A stretch of 24,345 nt of DNA from SZUA-35 sp037969565 (GTDB lineage Bacteria > Actinomycetota > Acidimicrobiia > Acidimicrobiales > SZUA-35): positions 1-24,345 of the forward strand of contig JBBKXQ010000158.1 of NCBI GenBank assembly GCA_037969565.1. The letters run 5' to 3'. Numbering within the stretch: position 1 is the stretch's first letter; each line of letters opens with the position of its first letter. A program made the translations under genes and the position numbers. The notes under the pieces are model-generated. The model was not told where the DNA came from, did not search any database, and saw only the letters and a program-made list of their open reading frames with translations. Below are positions 16,273 to 23,393 of the stretch, one piece after another.

Positions 16273-16956
16273 TCAGCGATGCAGCATCAGGCGCTCGAGG
16301 CCATCGATCAACAGCTTCAGTCCGAGCTTGAACTCGGCGTTGCGGTTGCTTCGCTCGGCGAGGGCCTCGGCGATGAGGGGTAGGGTCTCCGCCGGCAGAT
16401 TCGACCTGAAGGCCTGAACTTCGAGCGGATCGTGTTCACCCGGAGCCGTTTCGGATCCGATTTCGGTCAACACGTGACCCAAGACGAAGGCCGCGATGAC
16501 GAGTAAGACTCGATTGGCCTCGATCGGTTCGAAACCGACGGCGGTGAGCTCGTCCAGCGACCGCTCGGCCAGAGCCATCGAGGCTTCGCTGGTGATCGGT
16601 CGGGTGGCGACGAGAATCGCTGCGTTCGGATGCCGCAAGAGTGCCTCGCGGAATGAGTTGGCGTAGACCTCCATTCGGCGAGGCCACGGCAGGTCGACGG
16701 GTCGGAGATCAACCTCGGCGTATACCTGATCGCAGGCCAAGTCGAGGAGACCGAGCTCACTCGGCACGAGGGCTGCGATGTCGTTTGGGTGGCAGCCCAT
16801 CTCACGAGCCAGGGTTTCGTGACTGAGCGCGGTCGTGCCCCAGTCATCGAGCAGGGCCAAGGCCGTCTTCGCGATACTGGGCCGCGTTGGTGCCGCGTTT
16901 TCCACGAACTCCATGCTGGCCCGAAATTCGCGCAGGCGCTGGTCGAACTCGAACAT
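16273..16956 (-). CDS. TetR-family regulator with tetracycline-repressor-type C-terminal domain
   Basis: The product has 227 residues from ATG 16956. An N-terminal helix-turn-helix region (about 44-66) is followed by an all-helical ligand and dimer domain. The C-terminal part (RHPNAAILVATRPIT, then ELTAVGFEPIEANRVLLVIAAFVLGHVL) resembles the TetR_C_1 class. The recognition-helix region reads GCHPNDIAALV instead of the usual LYxHF-type pattern, so DNA binding may be unusual. ATG 16914 is an alternative start; longer starts run into the mdh leader and are unlikely. It is divergent from mdh, with 77 bases between their start codons, and convergent with the exporter operon. Likely targets are its own promoter, mdh or the exporter (inference). 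Confidence 0.8.
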   Translation of the reverse strand: MFEFDQRLREFRASMEFVENAAPTRPSIAKTALALLDDWGTTALSHETLAREMGCHPNDIAALVPSELGLLDLACDQVYAEVDLRPVDLPWPRRMEVYANSFREALLRHPNAAILVATRPITSEASMALAERSLDELTAVGFEPIEANRVLLVIAAFVLGHVLTEIGSETAPGEHDPLEVQAFRSNLPAETLPLIAEALAERSNRNAEFKLGLKLLIDGLERLMLHR

Positions 16957-16980
16957 TCTTCGCAACGAGAACGTCGGGGG

Positions 16981-16986
16981 TACGCT
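16981..16986 (+). promoter_or_regulatory. Candidate -10 (TACGCT) of mdh
   Basis: TACGCT matches TANNNT and lies 48 bases upstream of the mdh GTG, which would give a leader of about 40 bases. No recognisable -35 is seen 17 bases upstream. An inverted repeat overlaps the expected transcription start. Confidence 0.4.
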
Positions 16987-16990
16987 CCCA

Positions 16991-17010
16991 CTGGCCCGAC
17001 GGCGGGCCAG
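16991..17010. promoter_or_regulatory. Perfect inverted repeat in the tetR-mdh intergenic region, possible operator
   Basis: Arms CTGGCCCG (16991-16998) and CGGGCCAG (17003-17010) are perfectly complementary around ACGG. The repeat lies just after the putative mdh -10, where a bound repressor would block transcription, and between the divergent regulator and mdh starts. The same half-site CTGGCCCG recurs at 16916-16923 at the regulator's second start. An alternative is an RNA hairpin in the mdh leader. Confidence 0.6.
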
Positions 17011-17033
17011 CGAAGCCAAGGAGCAAAACGATC

Positions 17034-18023
17034 GTGAGCAAGGCACCCGTTCGAGTCACCATCACCGGAGCAGCAGGCCAAATTGGTTACAGCCTGCTCT
17101 TCCGTATCGCTTCGGGCGCGCTGCTCGGCGATGACCAGCCCGTGATCTTGCAGATGCTCGAGATCACCCCGGCGTTGGGTGCACTCGAGGGGGTCGCCAT
17201 GGAACTCGATGATTGCGCTTTTCCTCTGCTCGCCGGCATGGTCCGAACCGACGACGCCAACGTGGCGTTCGGCGACGCCGATTATGCGTTGCTGGTCGGT
17301 GCGATGCCCCGTAAGCAGGGGATGGAGCGGGCGGATCTGCTCGAGGCCAATGGCGGCATTTTCGGTCCGCAGGGCAAGGCAATCAATGCCAGTGCCAACA
17401 AGGGCATCAAGGTCCTCGTCGTCGGCAATCCGGCGAACACCAATGCGTTGATCACGTTGTCGAACGCACCCGACATCGATCCCCGCCAAATCCAGGCGAT
17501 GACCCGACTCGATCACAATCGGGCAATGAGTCAACTGGCAGCCAAGACGGGCACCACCGTGCTCGACATCACCAAGATGACGATCTGGGGCAACCACTCG
17601 TCAACGCAGTATCCCGATCTCTTCAACTGCGAGGTCGGCGGCAAGAACGCAGCGGCCTTGATCGATGATCAGACCTGGCTCGAGAACGATTTCATCCCCA
17701 CCGTGGCCAAACGTGGGGCGGCCATCATCGAGGCCCGCGGTGCATCGTCGGCGGCGTCGGCAGCAAACGCGGCGATCGATCACATGCACGATTGGGCCCT
17801 CGGAACACCCGACGGCGATTGGGTGTCGATGTCTTCGATCTCCGATGGGTCCTACGGCGCCCCGGACGGAATCGTCACGTCCTTCCCCACCACCTGCTCG
17901 GGCGGGGATTTCGCCATTGTGCAGGGCCTCGACGTCAACGACTTCAGCCAGAGCCGTATCGAGGCCTCATGGGCCGAACTGGTCGAAGAGCGCGACACGG
18001 TCAAGGACCTCGGTCTGATCTGA
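17034..18023 (+). CDS. mdh: Malate dehydrogenase
   Basis: This 329-residue NAD-dependent enzyme interconverts malate and oxaloacetate in the TCA cycle. The N-terminal Rossmann motif is TGAAGQIGYSL (11-21). Substrate-loop arginines are in MPRKQGMER (R93, R99), and the catalytic pair is Asp160 (RLDHNR) and His188 (GNHSSTQYPD). The sequence (LQMLEI, MELDDCAFPLL) belongs to the MDH subgroup related to cytosolic MDH, and the length is typical. GTG 17034 is chosen because AAGGAG (17018-17023) lies 10 bases upstream and the family N-terminus follows at once; the frame is open further upstream but that part has no MDH similarity. It is divergent from the TetR-family gene and convergent with the glycosylase gene. 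The leader contains the inverted repeat at 16991-17010. Confidence 0.96.
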   Translation: MSKAPVRVTITGAAGQIGYSLLFRIASGALLGDDQPVILQMLEITPALGALEGVAMELDDCAFPLLAGMVRTDDANVAFGDADYALLVGAMPRKQGMERADLLEANGGIFGPQGKAINASANKGIKVLVVGNPANTNALITLSNAPDIDPRQIQAMTRLDHNRAMSQLAAKTGTTVLDITKMTIWGNHSSTQYPDLFNCEVGGKNAAALIDDQTWLENDFIPTVAKRGAAIIEARGASSAASAANAAIDHMHDWALGTPDGDWVSMSSISDGSYGAPDGIVTSFPTTCSGGDFAIVQGLDVNDFSQSRIEASWAELVEERDTVKDLGLI

Positions 18024-18027
18024 CCCA

Positions 18028-18040
18028 GGCCGTCTCGGCC
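18028..18040. terminator. Weak hairpin between convergent mdh and glycosylase genes
   Basis: GGCCG and CGGCC pair around TCT directly after the mdh stop, in the 20-base gap to the convergent gene. The stem is only 5 bp and no T run follows, so this is a low-confidence terminator candidate. Confidence 0.3.
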
Positions 18041-18043
18041 GAA

Positions 18044-18928
18044 TCATTTCAAGAACTTGCTGGTGGTGTTGTCGGCCAGGAGTCTGCCGCCGGTCTGATG
18101 GGTGGGGCAGTAGTACACCGTGTAGCTGCGGTATTCGACCGTACGAACCGTGTCGTGACACGCTGCGGCCTCCGTTCCTCCGACCGCAGGTCCGAGACAC
18201 GGTTCGCCGGCCCGATTGTGCACCTTGGAAGGGCGATCGGCGCTCTTCCCGATGTCGTCCAGCGTCCGTTCGTGTTTGAGGGCGGCGGTCACCACCTTCT
18301 TGATCGACTTGTGCAACCGGCCGATCTCGTCCGCACTCAATTTCGAGCAGTTTGCGAACGGTGACAGCCCCGCATCGAAGAGAATCTCGTTGGTCAGCAT
18401 CCGCCCCAGACCCGAGACGATGTTCTGGGTTCGCAACACTCCGTGGAGACGACGTGATTGTTGATCGAGGAGCACACCGAGTTGTTTCTTGGTGAGGCTC
18501 AGCGGATCGGGGCCGAGCCCCTCCAGGGGGGTCTGAGTCTCGATGTCACCGCGTACGGCCCACACGCCGGCCTTCCGTTCGGTTCCCGCTTCGGTGAGGA
18601 GCCACGCCTGGGTCCCGTCACCCGAGACCGCATCGAAAACCCAGCGGGCGATGCCGTTCCGGGGTTTCAGGCTCTCTTTCGGATCTGGCCGCAGACGGCC
18701 ACCCTGCATCAGGTGAACAACGTGGGTGAGCTCGTTCTCGAATCGAAGCAGGAGGTACTTCGCCCGGCTTTCGACGACAACGAGTTTGGATCCCACAGCG
18801 GCATCAGCCGGCGGATCGAAGGTTTTCAAACCGGCAAAGTTGATCAGCCGGAACTTGGTGAGGGTGGCCCCGGCGAGGGCAGCGGACATGCGCTCGGCGT
18901 GAGCCTGAACTTCGGGCATCTCTGGCAC
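18044..18928 (-). CDS. Fpg/Nei-family DNA glycosylase with modified zinc finger
   Basis: This 294-residue base-excision repair enzyme removes oxidised bases and cleaves the abasic site. Translation from GTG 18928 gives MPEMPEV, matching the family's catalytic Pro2-Glu3 N-terminus. Lys57 (SRAKYLL) is also present. The helix-two-turn-helix region (RTQNIVSGLGRMLTNEILFDAG) has Arg where the family usually has Asn in GxGN. The C-terminal zinc finger is atypical: C244 and C257 are 12 residues apart instead of two, and the last ligand is His277 (CPTH) in place of Cys. A TAGGGT hexamer 6 bases before the GTG supports this start and leaderless expression. Whether it prefers 8-oxoguanine or oxidised pyrimidines cannot be decided from the sequence. 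Confidence 0.9.
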   Translation of the reverse strand: MPEMPEVQAHAERMSAALAGATLTKFRLINFAGLKTFDPPADAAVGSKLVVVESRAKYLLLRFENELTHVVHLMQGGRLRPDPKESLKPRNGIARWVFDAVSGDGTQAWLLTEAGTERKAGVWAVRGDIETQTPLEGLGPDPLSLTKKQLGVLLDQQSRRLHGVLRTQNIVSGLGRMLTNEILFDAGLSPFANCSKLSADEIGRLHKSIKKVVTAALKHERTLDDIGKSADRPSKVHNRAGEPCLGPAVGGTEAAACHDTVRTVEYRSYTVYYCPTHQTGGRLLADNTTSKFLK

Positions 18929-18934
18929 GACTGC

Positions 18935-18940
18935 ACCCTA
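18935..18940 (-). promoter_or_regulatory. -10 element TAGGGT, leaderless start of the glycosylase gene
   Basis: On the minus strand TAGGGT ends exactly 6 bases before GTG 18928, as in the DUF4214 gene. It lies in the 44-base gap after the SCP2 gene, so the glycosylase probably has its own transcript in addition to any read-through. Confidence 0.65.
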
Positions 18941-18972
18941 CATCCAGCACCGATTCGGCCCGCTGGCCGTTC

Positions 18973-19377
18973 CTAGAACTCGGTGATCGCCCGCAGATCA
19001 ACGAGATGATCGTCGATTGTGCCGAGGCTCCCGGCGTTCCCGAGCAACACCCGAATGTCGCCCCCGATCCGAATCTGGCCGTCGAGGACGGCTCGCTGTG
19101 CGTTCGCCTCGCCCTTGGCGATGGCCACGGCCACGGCCCAAGGGAGCCGAAGGGTGACGTTGGGTTCGTCGTGCGTCGATATGCCGACGGTGTCCGGTCC
19201 CAGCCGCAGGGTGTAGGAGCGCTCACCGTCGGGACCATCGGTGACGATGAATCCCACGCTGACCGAGTCGTCGATTGCCTCGATGCTCCGCACGGCCAGA
19301 TCGGCGGCAGCGATCCATTCGTCACTCAGGTACTGCACCGAGGTGACGCTATCGGGCTGCGTGAGTTCGGCTCGCAT
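18973..19377 (-). CDS. SCP2-like lipid-binding domain protein
   Basis: This small protein of 134 residues, probably cytoplasmic, looks like a single SCP2 (sterol carrier protein 2) fold. Visible traits are the early helix (YLSDEWIAAADLAV), a strand segment with GPDGERSYTLRLG, the D-E-P-N-V-T-L-R-L strand, and the characteristic tail region KGEANAQRAVLDGQIRIGGDIRVLL. Such domains bind acyl chains or sterol-like lipids in a tunnel. The ATG overlaps the end of the upstream GTPase gene by 29 bases; GTG 19338, just after that stop, is an alternative start giving 121 residues. Neither has a clear Shine-Dalgarno. It is the third gene of the GTPase operon, suggesting a link to membrane lipids (inference). 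Confidence 0.8.
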   Translation of the reverse strand: MRAELTQPDSVTSVQYLSDEWIAAADLAVRSIEAIDDSVSVGFIVTDGPDGERSYTLRLGPDTVGISTHDEPNVTLRLPWAVAVAIAKGEANAQRAVLDGQIRIGGDIRVLLGNAGSLGTIDDHLVDLRAITEF

Positions 19378-21007
19378 CGGCGGCGTAACGCTCGTCGGCC
19401 CCAGCGATGGTCAACAGTTCCACCAGACGATCGCGGCCGGCGAGTTCGATCCGGACCGGTTCGACGACGAGTTCTTCGGCGACGACCTTCACATTCTCGA
19501 CGGCGGCGTTGCGGGCTCGTTTGGCCGCTCTCGATGCCGTGATCGATGCCAGCCGTCGACTCAGGAACGCAAGGAGCAGACCAGCAGCGGCGCCAACGAG
19601 AAAGAGCATGGTGGGAATCGGGAAACCCCGGAACTCTGGCATGGGGGGTTCGGGGATCTGTAGGTAAGCGAGCCCGAACAGAGCGGCCAACCAGATTCCA
19701 CCGAGGACTGCCGACAGCGCCAGCACCCACTGAATCAGTCCGATGGCCGACCACCAGCGCGGTCGACCGGGGGCATGGTTGCGGACGGCATCGCCGACAG
19801 CCCGGTCGAGTCGGTCGGCGAGAAGGGTCGGCTCAGGAGTTCCTGCCTGTCGAATCAGTCCGGGCCACGGATGCGCCATGTCGGCGGTCAGCTTGTCGGC
19901 GAATTCTCGGATGCTGCCTTCGGCTCTCAGTGTTTGGGCCCGCGACACCGCAGGCATCGACGTGCGGCCCGAGCTGGTCGAATCGAGATGGAGGCGACGC
20001 AGTGGATGGGGTCGGAACTTTCGGGCCCAACGGGTGAATGGCCAACCCATCACGGCGGCGGCGTCTCGTTTGGTTCCCGCGGCAACGGCGTCGGCCACCG
20101 CATCGATCCCCGTGGCACCAACGAGTTCGTCGGCCAGAGAAGCGATCGCCTTGTCGGTCATTCTTCCGACCGTTCCACTGCCGGCATCGGCGGCGAGTTC
20201 GCTTGCCGCCACGGCAACATCGGCACGGAGTCGATCAACCATGACATCCTGGTTGGCCACGGCTCGTTCGAGCAGCTTCAGCAACTCGTCCACTCCGGAA
20301 TCGGTCGTCGCCGAAGCGGCCACCACGGTGGCCGACGGAATTCCATCCTCGACCAAGAGCCGCGAGAGATCGCGGCGACAGGCTGCAAGGTCGGCGGGTG
20401 CCAGACGGTCGGCCTTGTTGAGGATCACCAGGGTGACCGCTTCGTGCCCGGCCAGGTAACGCAGATAGCCGTGCAACGATGCATCGGCGTACTTCTCGGG
20501 GTCGGTGACCCAAACGAGGAGATCCACGTGCTCGGCGATTCTTTCCATCTCGAGGCGGTGGGCGACCTCAACCGAGTCGTGGTCGGGCACATCGAGCAGG
20601 ATCAGGCCGTCCAGCCCTTTAGGGGCCGAACCCAACGAGCTGACGGTGTGCCGGTTCTTGACTTCCAACCAATCAAGCAGGGGTCCGCTGGAGTCGACCT
20701 GCTCGTCGTCACCCCACACACAAGCCAGCGTGGCGGAGGTGGTCGGTCGACGGAAACCGGCGGTGGCGACCTTGGATCCGACGAGCGCATTCACGAGTGA
20801 GGATTTCCCGGCTCCGGTTGGTCCGAGAAGGGCGGCCAGGGTATGGGTGGTGCCGTGACGAAGTCGGGCGTCGGCCTTCAGCAGAATTGCTTGGGCAAAA
20901 GCGACGTGCTCGCCGTCGAGTCGGCCTTCGGCGAGCTCGACGGCATCGCGTAGCGCCTCGATTTGAGCGGGCAGCTCGACGCGGGATCGTCGTTTGAAAC
21001 CGATCAT
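19349..21007 (-). CDS. Membrane-associated dynamin-like/YfjP-type GTPase with two C-terminal TM segments
   Basis: The product has 552 residues. The GTPase domain has G1 GPTGAGKSS (62-70), a G2 threonine in RPTTSAT (89-90), G3 DVPDHDS (139-145) and canonical G4 NKAD (197-200), with a likely G5 near VAASATT. A helical region follows, then two strongly hydrophobic segments (about 400-425 and 458-480) and a further helical tail. This layout resembles bacterial dynamin-like and YfjP-family GTPases, which associate with membranes. Its ATG overlaps the stop of the upstream GTPase gene (ATGA, 21004-21007), so the pair should be made together. A role in membrane remodelling or division, as for DynA/DynB of Streptomyces, is inference. 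Confidence 0.83.
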   Translation of the reverse strand: MIGFKRRSRVELPAQIEALRDAVELAEGRLDGEHVAFAQAILLKADARLRHGTTHTLAALLGPTGAGKSSLVNALVGSKVATAGFRRPTTSATLACVWGDDEQVDSSGPLLDWLEVKNRHTVSSLGSAPKGLDGLILLDVPDHDSVEVAHRLEMERIAEHVDLLVWVTDPEKYADASLHGYLRYLAGHEAVTLVILNKADRLAPADLAACRRDLSRLLVEDGIPSATVVAASATTDSGVDELLKLLERAVANQDVMVDRLRADVAVAASELAADAGSGTVGRMTDKAIASLADELVGATGIDAVADAVAAGTKRDAAAVMGWPFTRWARKFRPHPLRRLHLDSTSSGRTSMPAVSRAQTLRAEGSIREFADKLTADMAHPWPGLIRQAGTPEPTLLADRLDRAVGDAVRNHAPGRPRWWSAIGLIQWVLALSAVLGGIWLAALFGLAYLQIPEPPMPEFRGFPIPTMLFLVGAAAGLLLAFLSRRLASITASRAAKRARNAAVENVKVVAEELVVEPVRIELAGRDRLVELLTIAGADERYAADASRTHAAR

Positions 21008-22692
21008 CGCTGCTGCTCGAACGCGGCCAATGCCTTGGCGAGGCCGGCGGTGGCTTCTGGCGGGGAGACCGTCGACCAGAGTGCGGTTCGGAATCGATTG
21101 GCGTCGAGATCGATCATGGCATCAACGCGAAGGAGGAGCTTCTTCCTGGCCTCTTCGGCCAACTCACGCACGGCCTGCTCTCCGAAGATCGCGTTGAGCA
21201 ACGCCTGGGAGACGGTTGCGGTGCCGGATGCAACGGCGACCTCGCCGCCGGTGATTCCGCCTGTTTGAGCGAACAGCACGATCATGAGGGCCACCCCGAT
21301 TCCGTTGACCCCGAACGCCATGGCTCTCGCCATGTTTCGCTTTCCGGCGCCGCGCTCCCGAACGAGTTCGAGAATGTCGTCCTGCCACGATCGAATTTCA
21401 CCGGCCACGTTCGCCCGCAGGTCGGCGGACGCCCGTTCGAGTTCGCGGCCGGTGCCGAGAACGGTGGGACCCCCGGCCAGCTGTTGCCAGGTGTTCGATG
21501 TCTTCAGTGCGGCGGCATCGGCGTGATCGATGAGGAGCTGCTCGAGCGCAGATGTGATCTCGCCCTGCACCTCGGTTGCGGCGCCTGTCCGACCACGAAC
21601 GAACCCCGAGAGCCGGTCTCGAAGAGCAGTGATTCTGCTCTGGACCGCTCGCATCATCTCGTTCGTACCGATCAGCTCCTGCCAGCGATCGAGCACTTCT
21701 CCTCGCAGCAGGGCACCGCCCGACAGGTCCTTGGCCAGAGCCGCCTTGGCGTCGGAATACACCCTCTCCATCGCCATCCGAAGTTCGTCGGTGGCCGCGT
21801 CTTGTGCGGCCGATGCTGCGACGACGATGCGGACGCGGCCGGGAACACTCTGGAGTGCTCCGTCGATGGTGGCCCGCACGATCGCAGCTCGCTCTTCGGC
21901 GTCGCCGGCCAGGTCTCGCAGCATTGTTTGCAGCTCGTGGACTGCAGCCGCAGGAAGCTGTCCGTCGACGAGTTCGGTCTGTTCGATGGCGAAGAGTCGG
22001 GCCGCGCCCAGCCCGCCGCCATCCAGCATGCTGCGGAGGTGGGGCACGATTTCGTCGGCTGCTCCTGGTGGAACGCGATTGATGACCACCGCGATCGAGG
22101 TGCCCCGACTGCTGGCCCGTCCGAGGAATTCCCAAGGAACCGCATCGGCGTATCGGACGGCAGTGGTGACGAAGAGCCAGAGGTCGGCGGCGGCGAGCAG
22201 TTGGGTGGCAAGCTCGCGGTTTGCTTCCTCCACCGAATCGATGTCGGGTGCGTCGATCATGGCCAACCCCGGAATGAGCGTGTCGACGGGTTGCACCTTG
22301 AGCGTGGACCCGACCGCCGTGGCCGAACCGGTGACCCGGGGTAAATCGGGAAGAATGTCGGCGGCGGCGAACCAACCGACATCATCTGGGTGGCAAATCA
22401 GAACGGGCGCTCGCGTCGTGGGACGGAGCACGCCGGCGGGCGAGACATCGGCCCCGGCCAACGAATTCGTGATGGTGGACTTTCCCGATCCGGTGCTCCC
22501 CCCGAGGACCGCCAGCAGGGGCGCATCAACCCGGCGAAGCCGGGGAATGAGGTAGTCGTTGATCTGATTGACCAGTTCTTCGCTCGTCGCTCGAGCTTCT
22601 GCCGCTCGAGGCAGATCGAACGAGAGCCGGGTCGACTTCATTTGATGTTCGAGTGCCTGAAGGCTGGTCAGCACGGAACGGTCGTCGGACAT
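21004..22692 (-). CDS. Dynamin-family GTPase with degenerate G4 motif
   Basis: This 562-residue protein is the first gene of the minus-strand GTPase operon. G1 is GGSTGSGKST (64-73), the G2 region RPTTRAP (about 90-96) and G3 DAPDIDS (147-153). The expected N/TKxD base-recognition motif is replaced by NRVP (205-208), so guanine specificity may rely on other residues or nucleotide binding may differ from its partner. Long helical stretches follow, with a hydrophobic hairpin-like region in about 455-500 (FGVNGIGVALMIVLFAQ, then a glycine-rich turn and AVASGTATVSQALLNAIFG) that could insert into membrane. It overlaps the next gene by 4 bases. The start is supported by a TACCCT hexamer 8 bases upstream. 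Function in membrane fusion, fission or division is inferred from family only. Confidence 0.82.
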   Translation of the reverse strand: MSDDRSVLTSLQALEHQMKSTRLSFDLPRAAEARATSEELVNQINDYLIPRLRRVDAPLLAVLGGSTGSGKSTITNSLAGADVSPAGVLRPTTRAPVLICHPDDVGWFAAADILPDLPRVTGSATAVGSTLKVQPVDTLIPGLAMIDAPDIDSVEEANRELATQLLAAADLWLFVTTAVRYADAVPWEFLGRASSRGTSIAVVINRVPPGAADEIVPHLRSMLDGGGLGAARLFAIEQTELVDGQLPAAAVHELQTMLRDLAGDAEERAAIVRATIDGALQSVPGRVRIVVAASAAQDAATDELRMAMERVYSDAKAALAKDLSGGALLRGEVLDRWQELIGTNEMMRAVQSRITALRDRLSGFVRGRTGAATEVQGEITSALEQLLIDHADAAALKTSNTWQQLAGGPTVLGTGRELERASADLRANVAGEIRSWQDDILELVRERGAGKRNMARAMAFGVNGIGVALMIVLFAQTGGITGGEVAVASGTATVSQALLNAIFGEQAVRELAEEARKKLLLRVDAMIDLDANRFRTALWSTVSPPEATAGLAKALAAFEQQR

Positions 22693-22700
22693 CGAGCGTC

Positions 22701-22706
22701 AGGGTA
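22701..22706 (-). promoter_or_regulatory. -10 element TACCCT of the GTPase operon
   Basis: On the minus strand TACCCT matches TANNNT and ends 8 bases before the ATG at 22692, giving a leader of at most one or two bases. It lies in a 44-base divergent intergenic region shared with the promoter of the plus-strand gene. Confidence 0.5.
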
Positions 22707-22724
22707 GGGGGTCCACGAGGGCAG

Positions 22725-22730
22725 TAACGT
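22725..22730 (+). promoter_or_regulatory. -10 element TAACGT, leaderless start at GTG 22737
   Basis: TAACGT matches TANNNT and ends exactly 6 bases before GTG 22737, suggesting a leaderless mRNA for the unrecognised protein and the channel gene. The divergent TACCCT lies only 18 bases away, so the two promoters share or overlap their upstream regions. Confidence 0.6.
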
Positions 22731-22736
22731 GCACTC

Positions 22737-23393
22737 GTGCAAGTTGGGAACGGGGATGAGGGGGAGAGGTCGGCAGGGCCCGAGACCGACTGGTCGGAGT
22801 CTCACCGACTCGATGTTTTCGTTCCATCCGAAGCCGCTGCCATCTCGCTCATGGTGGCGAAGCACCCGGGCCGACGGACCGCTTCCTTTGTCGCCGCCTA
22901 TCTTCGCCCGAACGTTCAACCCATCGTGATCTCCGAACTCGACGTGCCGCTTCCGGCCGAGCGGTGGGAGATCCGGGCGTCCGGACTGTGGGCCGATCAC
23001 ATCTGCGAGACTCCGCTCGATCATTGGAGCTATGGACTCGAGGCGTTCGCCTTGGCCATCGACCGACCCGACGAACTGCTCGGCTCGGGTCTCGGTGACC
23101 GTGTACCGCTCGGTTGGGAACTCGAGTTCGAAGCCTCCAAACCGGCGGGCTGGCTCGGGACCGACTGTTATCAGCAGCTCGGTCGAGTTCATGGCATCGT
23201 CCTCACCAACGGGGCACGTGACCCCGTCGAGGGCGTTGCTCTGCGCACCCACTGGTGGGGCCTTGGCGGCCCCGTCGAGCTCCACATCGGTCAGGGTCAC
23301 CGACCGGTTGCCCAGCGGGTGCGCTTGCCCGCTCTCGACGGCGTTTGGTCTCTCGATCTCGGGAAGAGCGGATTGCAGGTGCGAAGCACGTGA
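22737..23393 (+). CDS. Unrecognised conserved-looking protein, coupled to channel gene
   Basis: I do not recognise a firm family for this 218-residue protein. It has no signal peptide and no membrane segment. It is rich in beta-type strands and aromatic residues, with motifs such as WEIRASGLWADHICETPLDHWSYGLEAF and HWWGLGGP (the first given here only as landmarks). The composition loosely recalls lipocalin-like AttH/DUF7064-type domains, but that is a guess. The GTG start is supported by TAACGT 6 bases upstream. Its stop overlaps the next gene's start (GTGA, 23390-23393), so it is translationally coupled to a potassium-channel-like protein. It is divergent from the GTPase operon with 44 bases between the starts. 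Confidence 0.7.
   Translation: MQVGNGDEGERSAGPETDWSESHRLDVFVPSEAAAISLMVAKHPGRRTASFVAAYLRPNVQPIVISELDVPLPAERWEIRASGLWADHICETPLDHWSYGLEAFALAIDRPDELLGSGLGDRVPLGWELEFEASKPAGWLGTDCYQQLGRVHGIVLTNGARDPVEGVALRTHWWGLGGPVELHIGQGHRPVAQRVRLPALDGVWSLDLGKSGLQVRST

Noticed and set aside
16991..17010. The inverted repeat as an intrinsic terminator of the minus-strand regulator gene
   Set aside because: It lies upstream of that gene's start and has no T run, so termination of a known transcript there makes no sense.
16887..17033. Upstream extension of the mdh frame
   Set aside because: It runs antisense through the TetR-type gene, and a Shine-Dalgarno plus the family N-terminus favour GTG 17034.
19775..22555. 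Plus-strand frames of about 340-360 codons opposite the GTPase genes
   Set aside because: They lie opposite genes with clear G1, G3 and membrane signatures and show no domain of their own.
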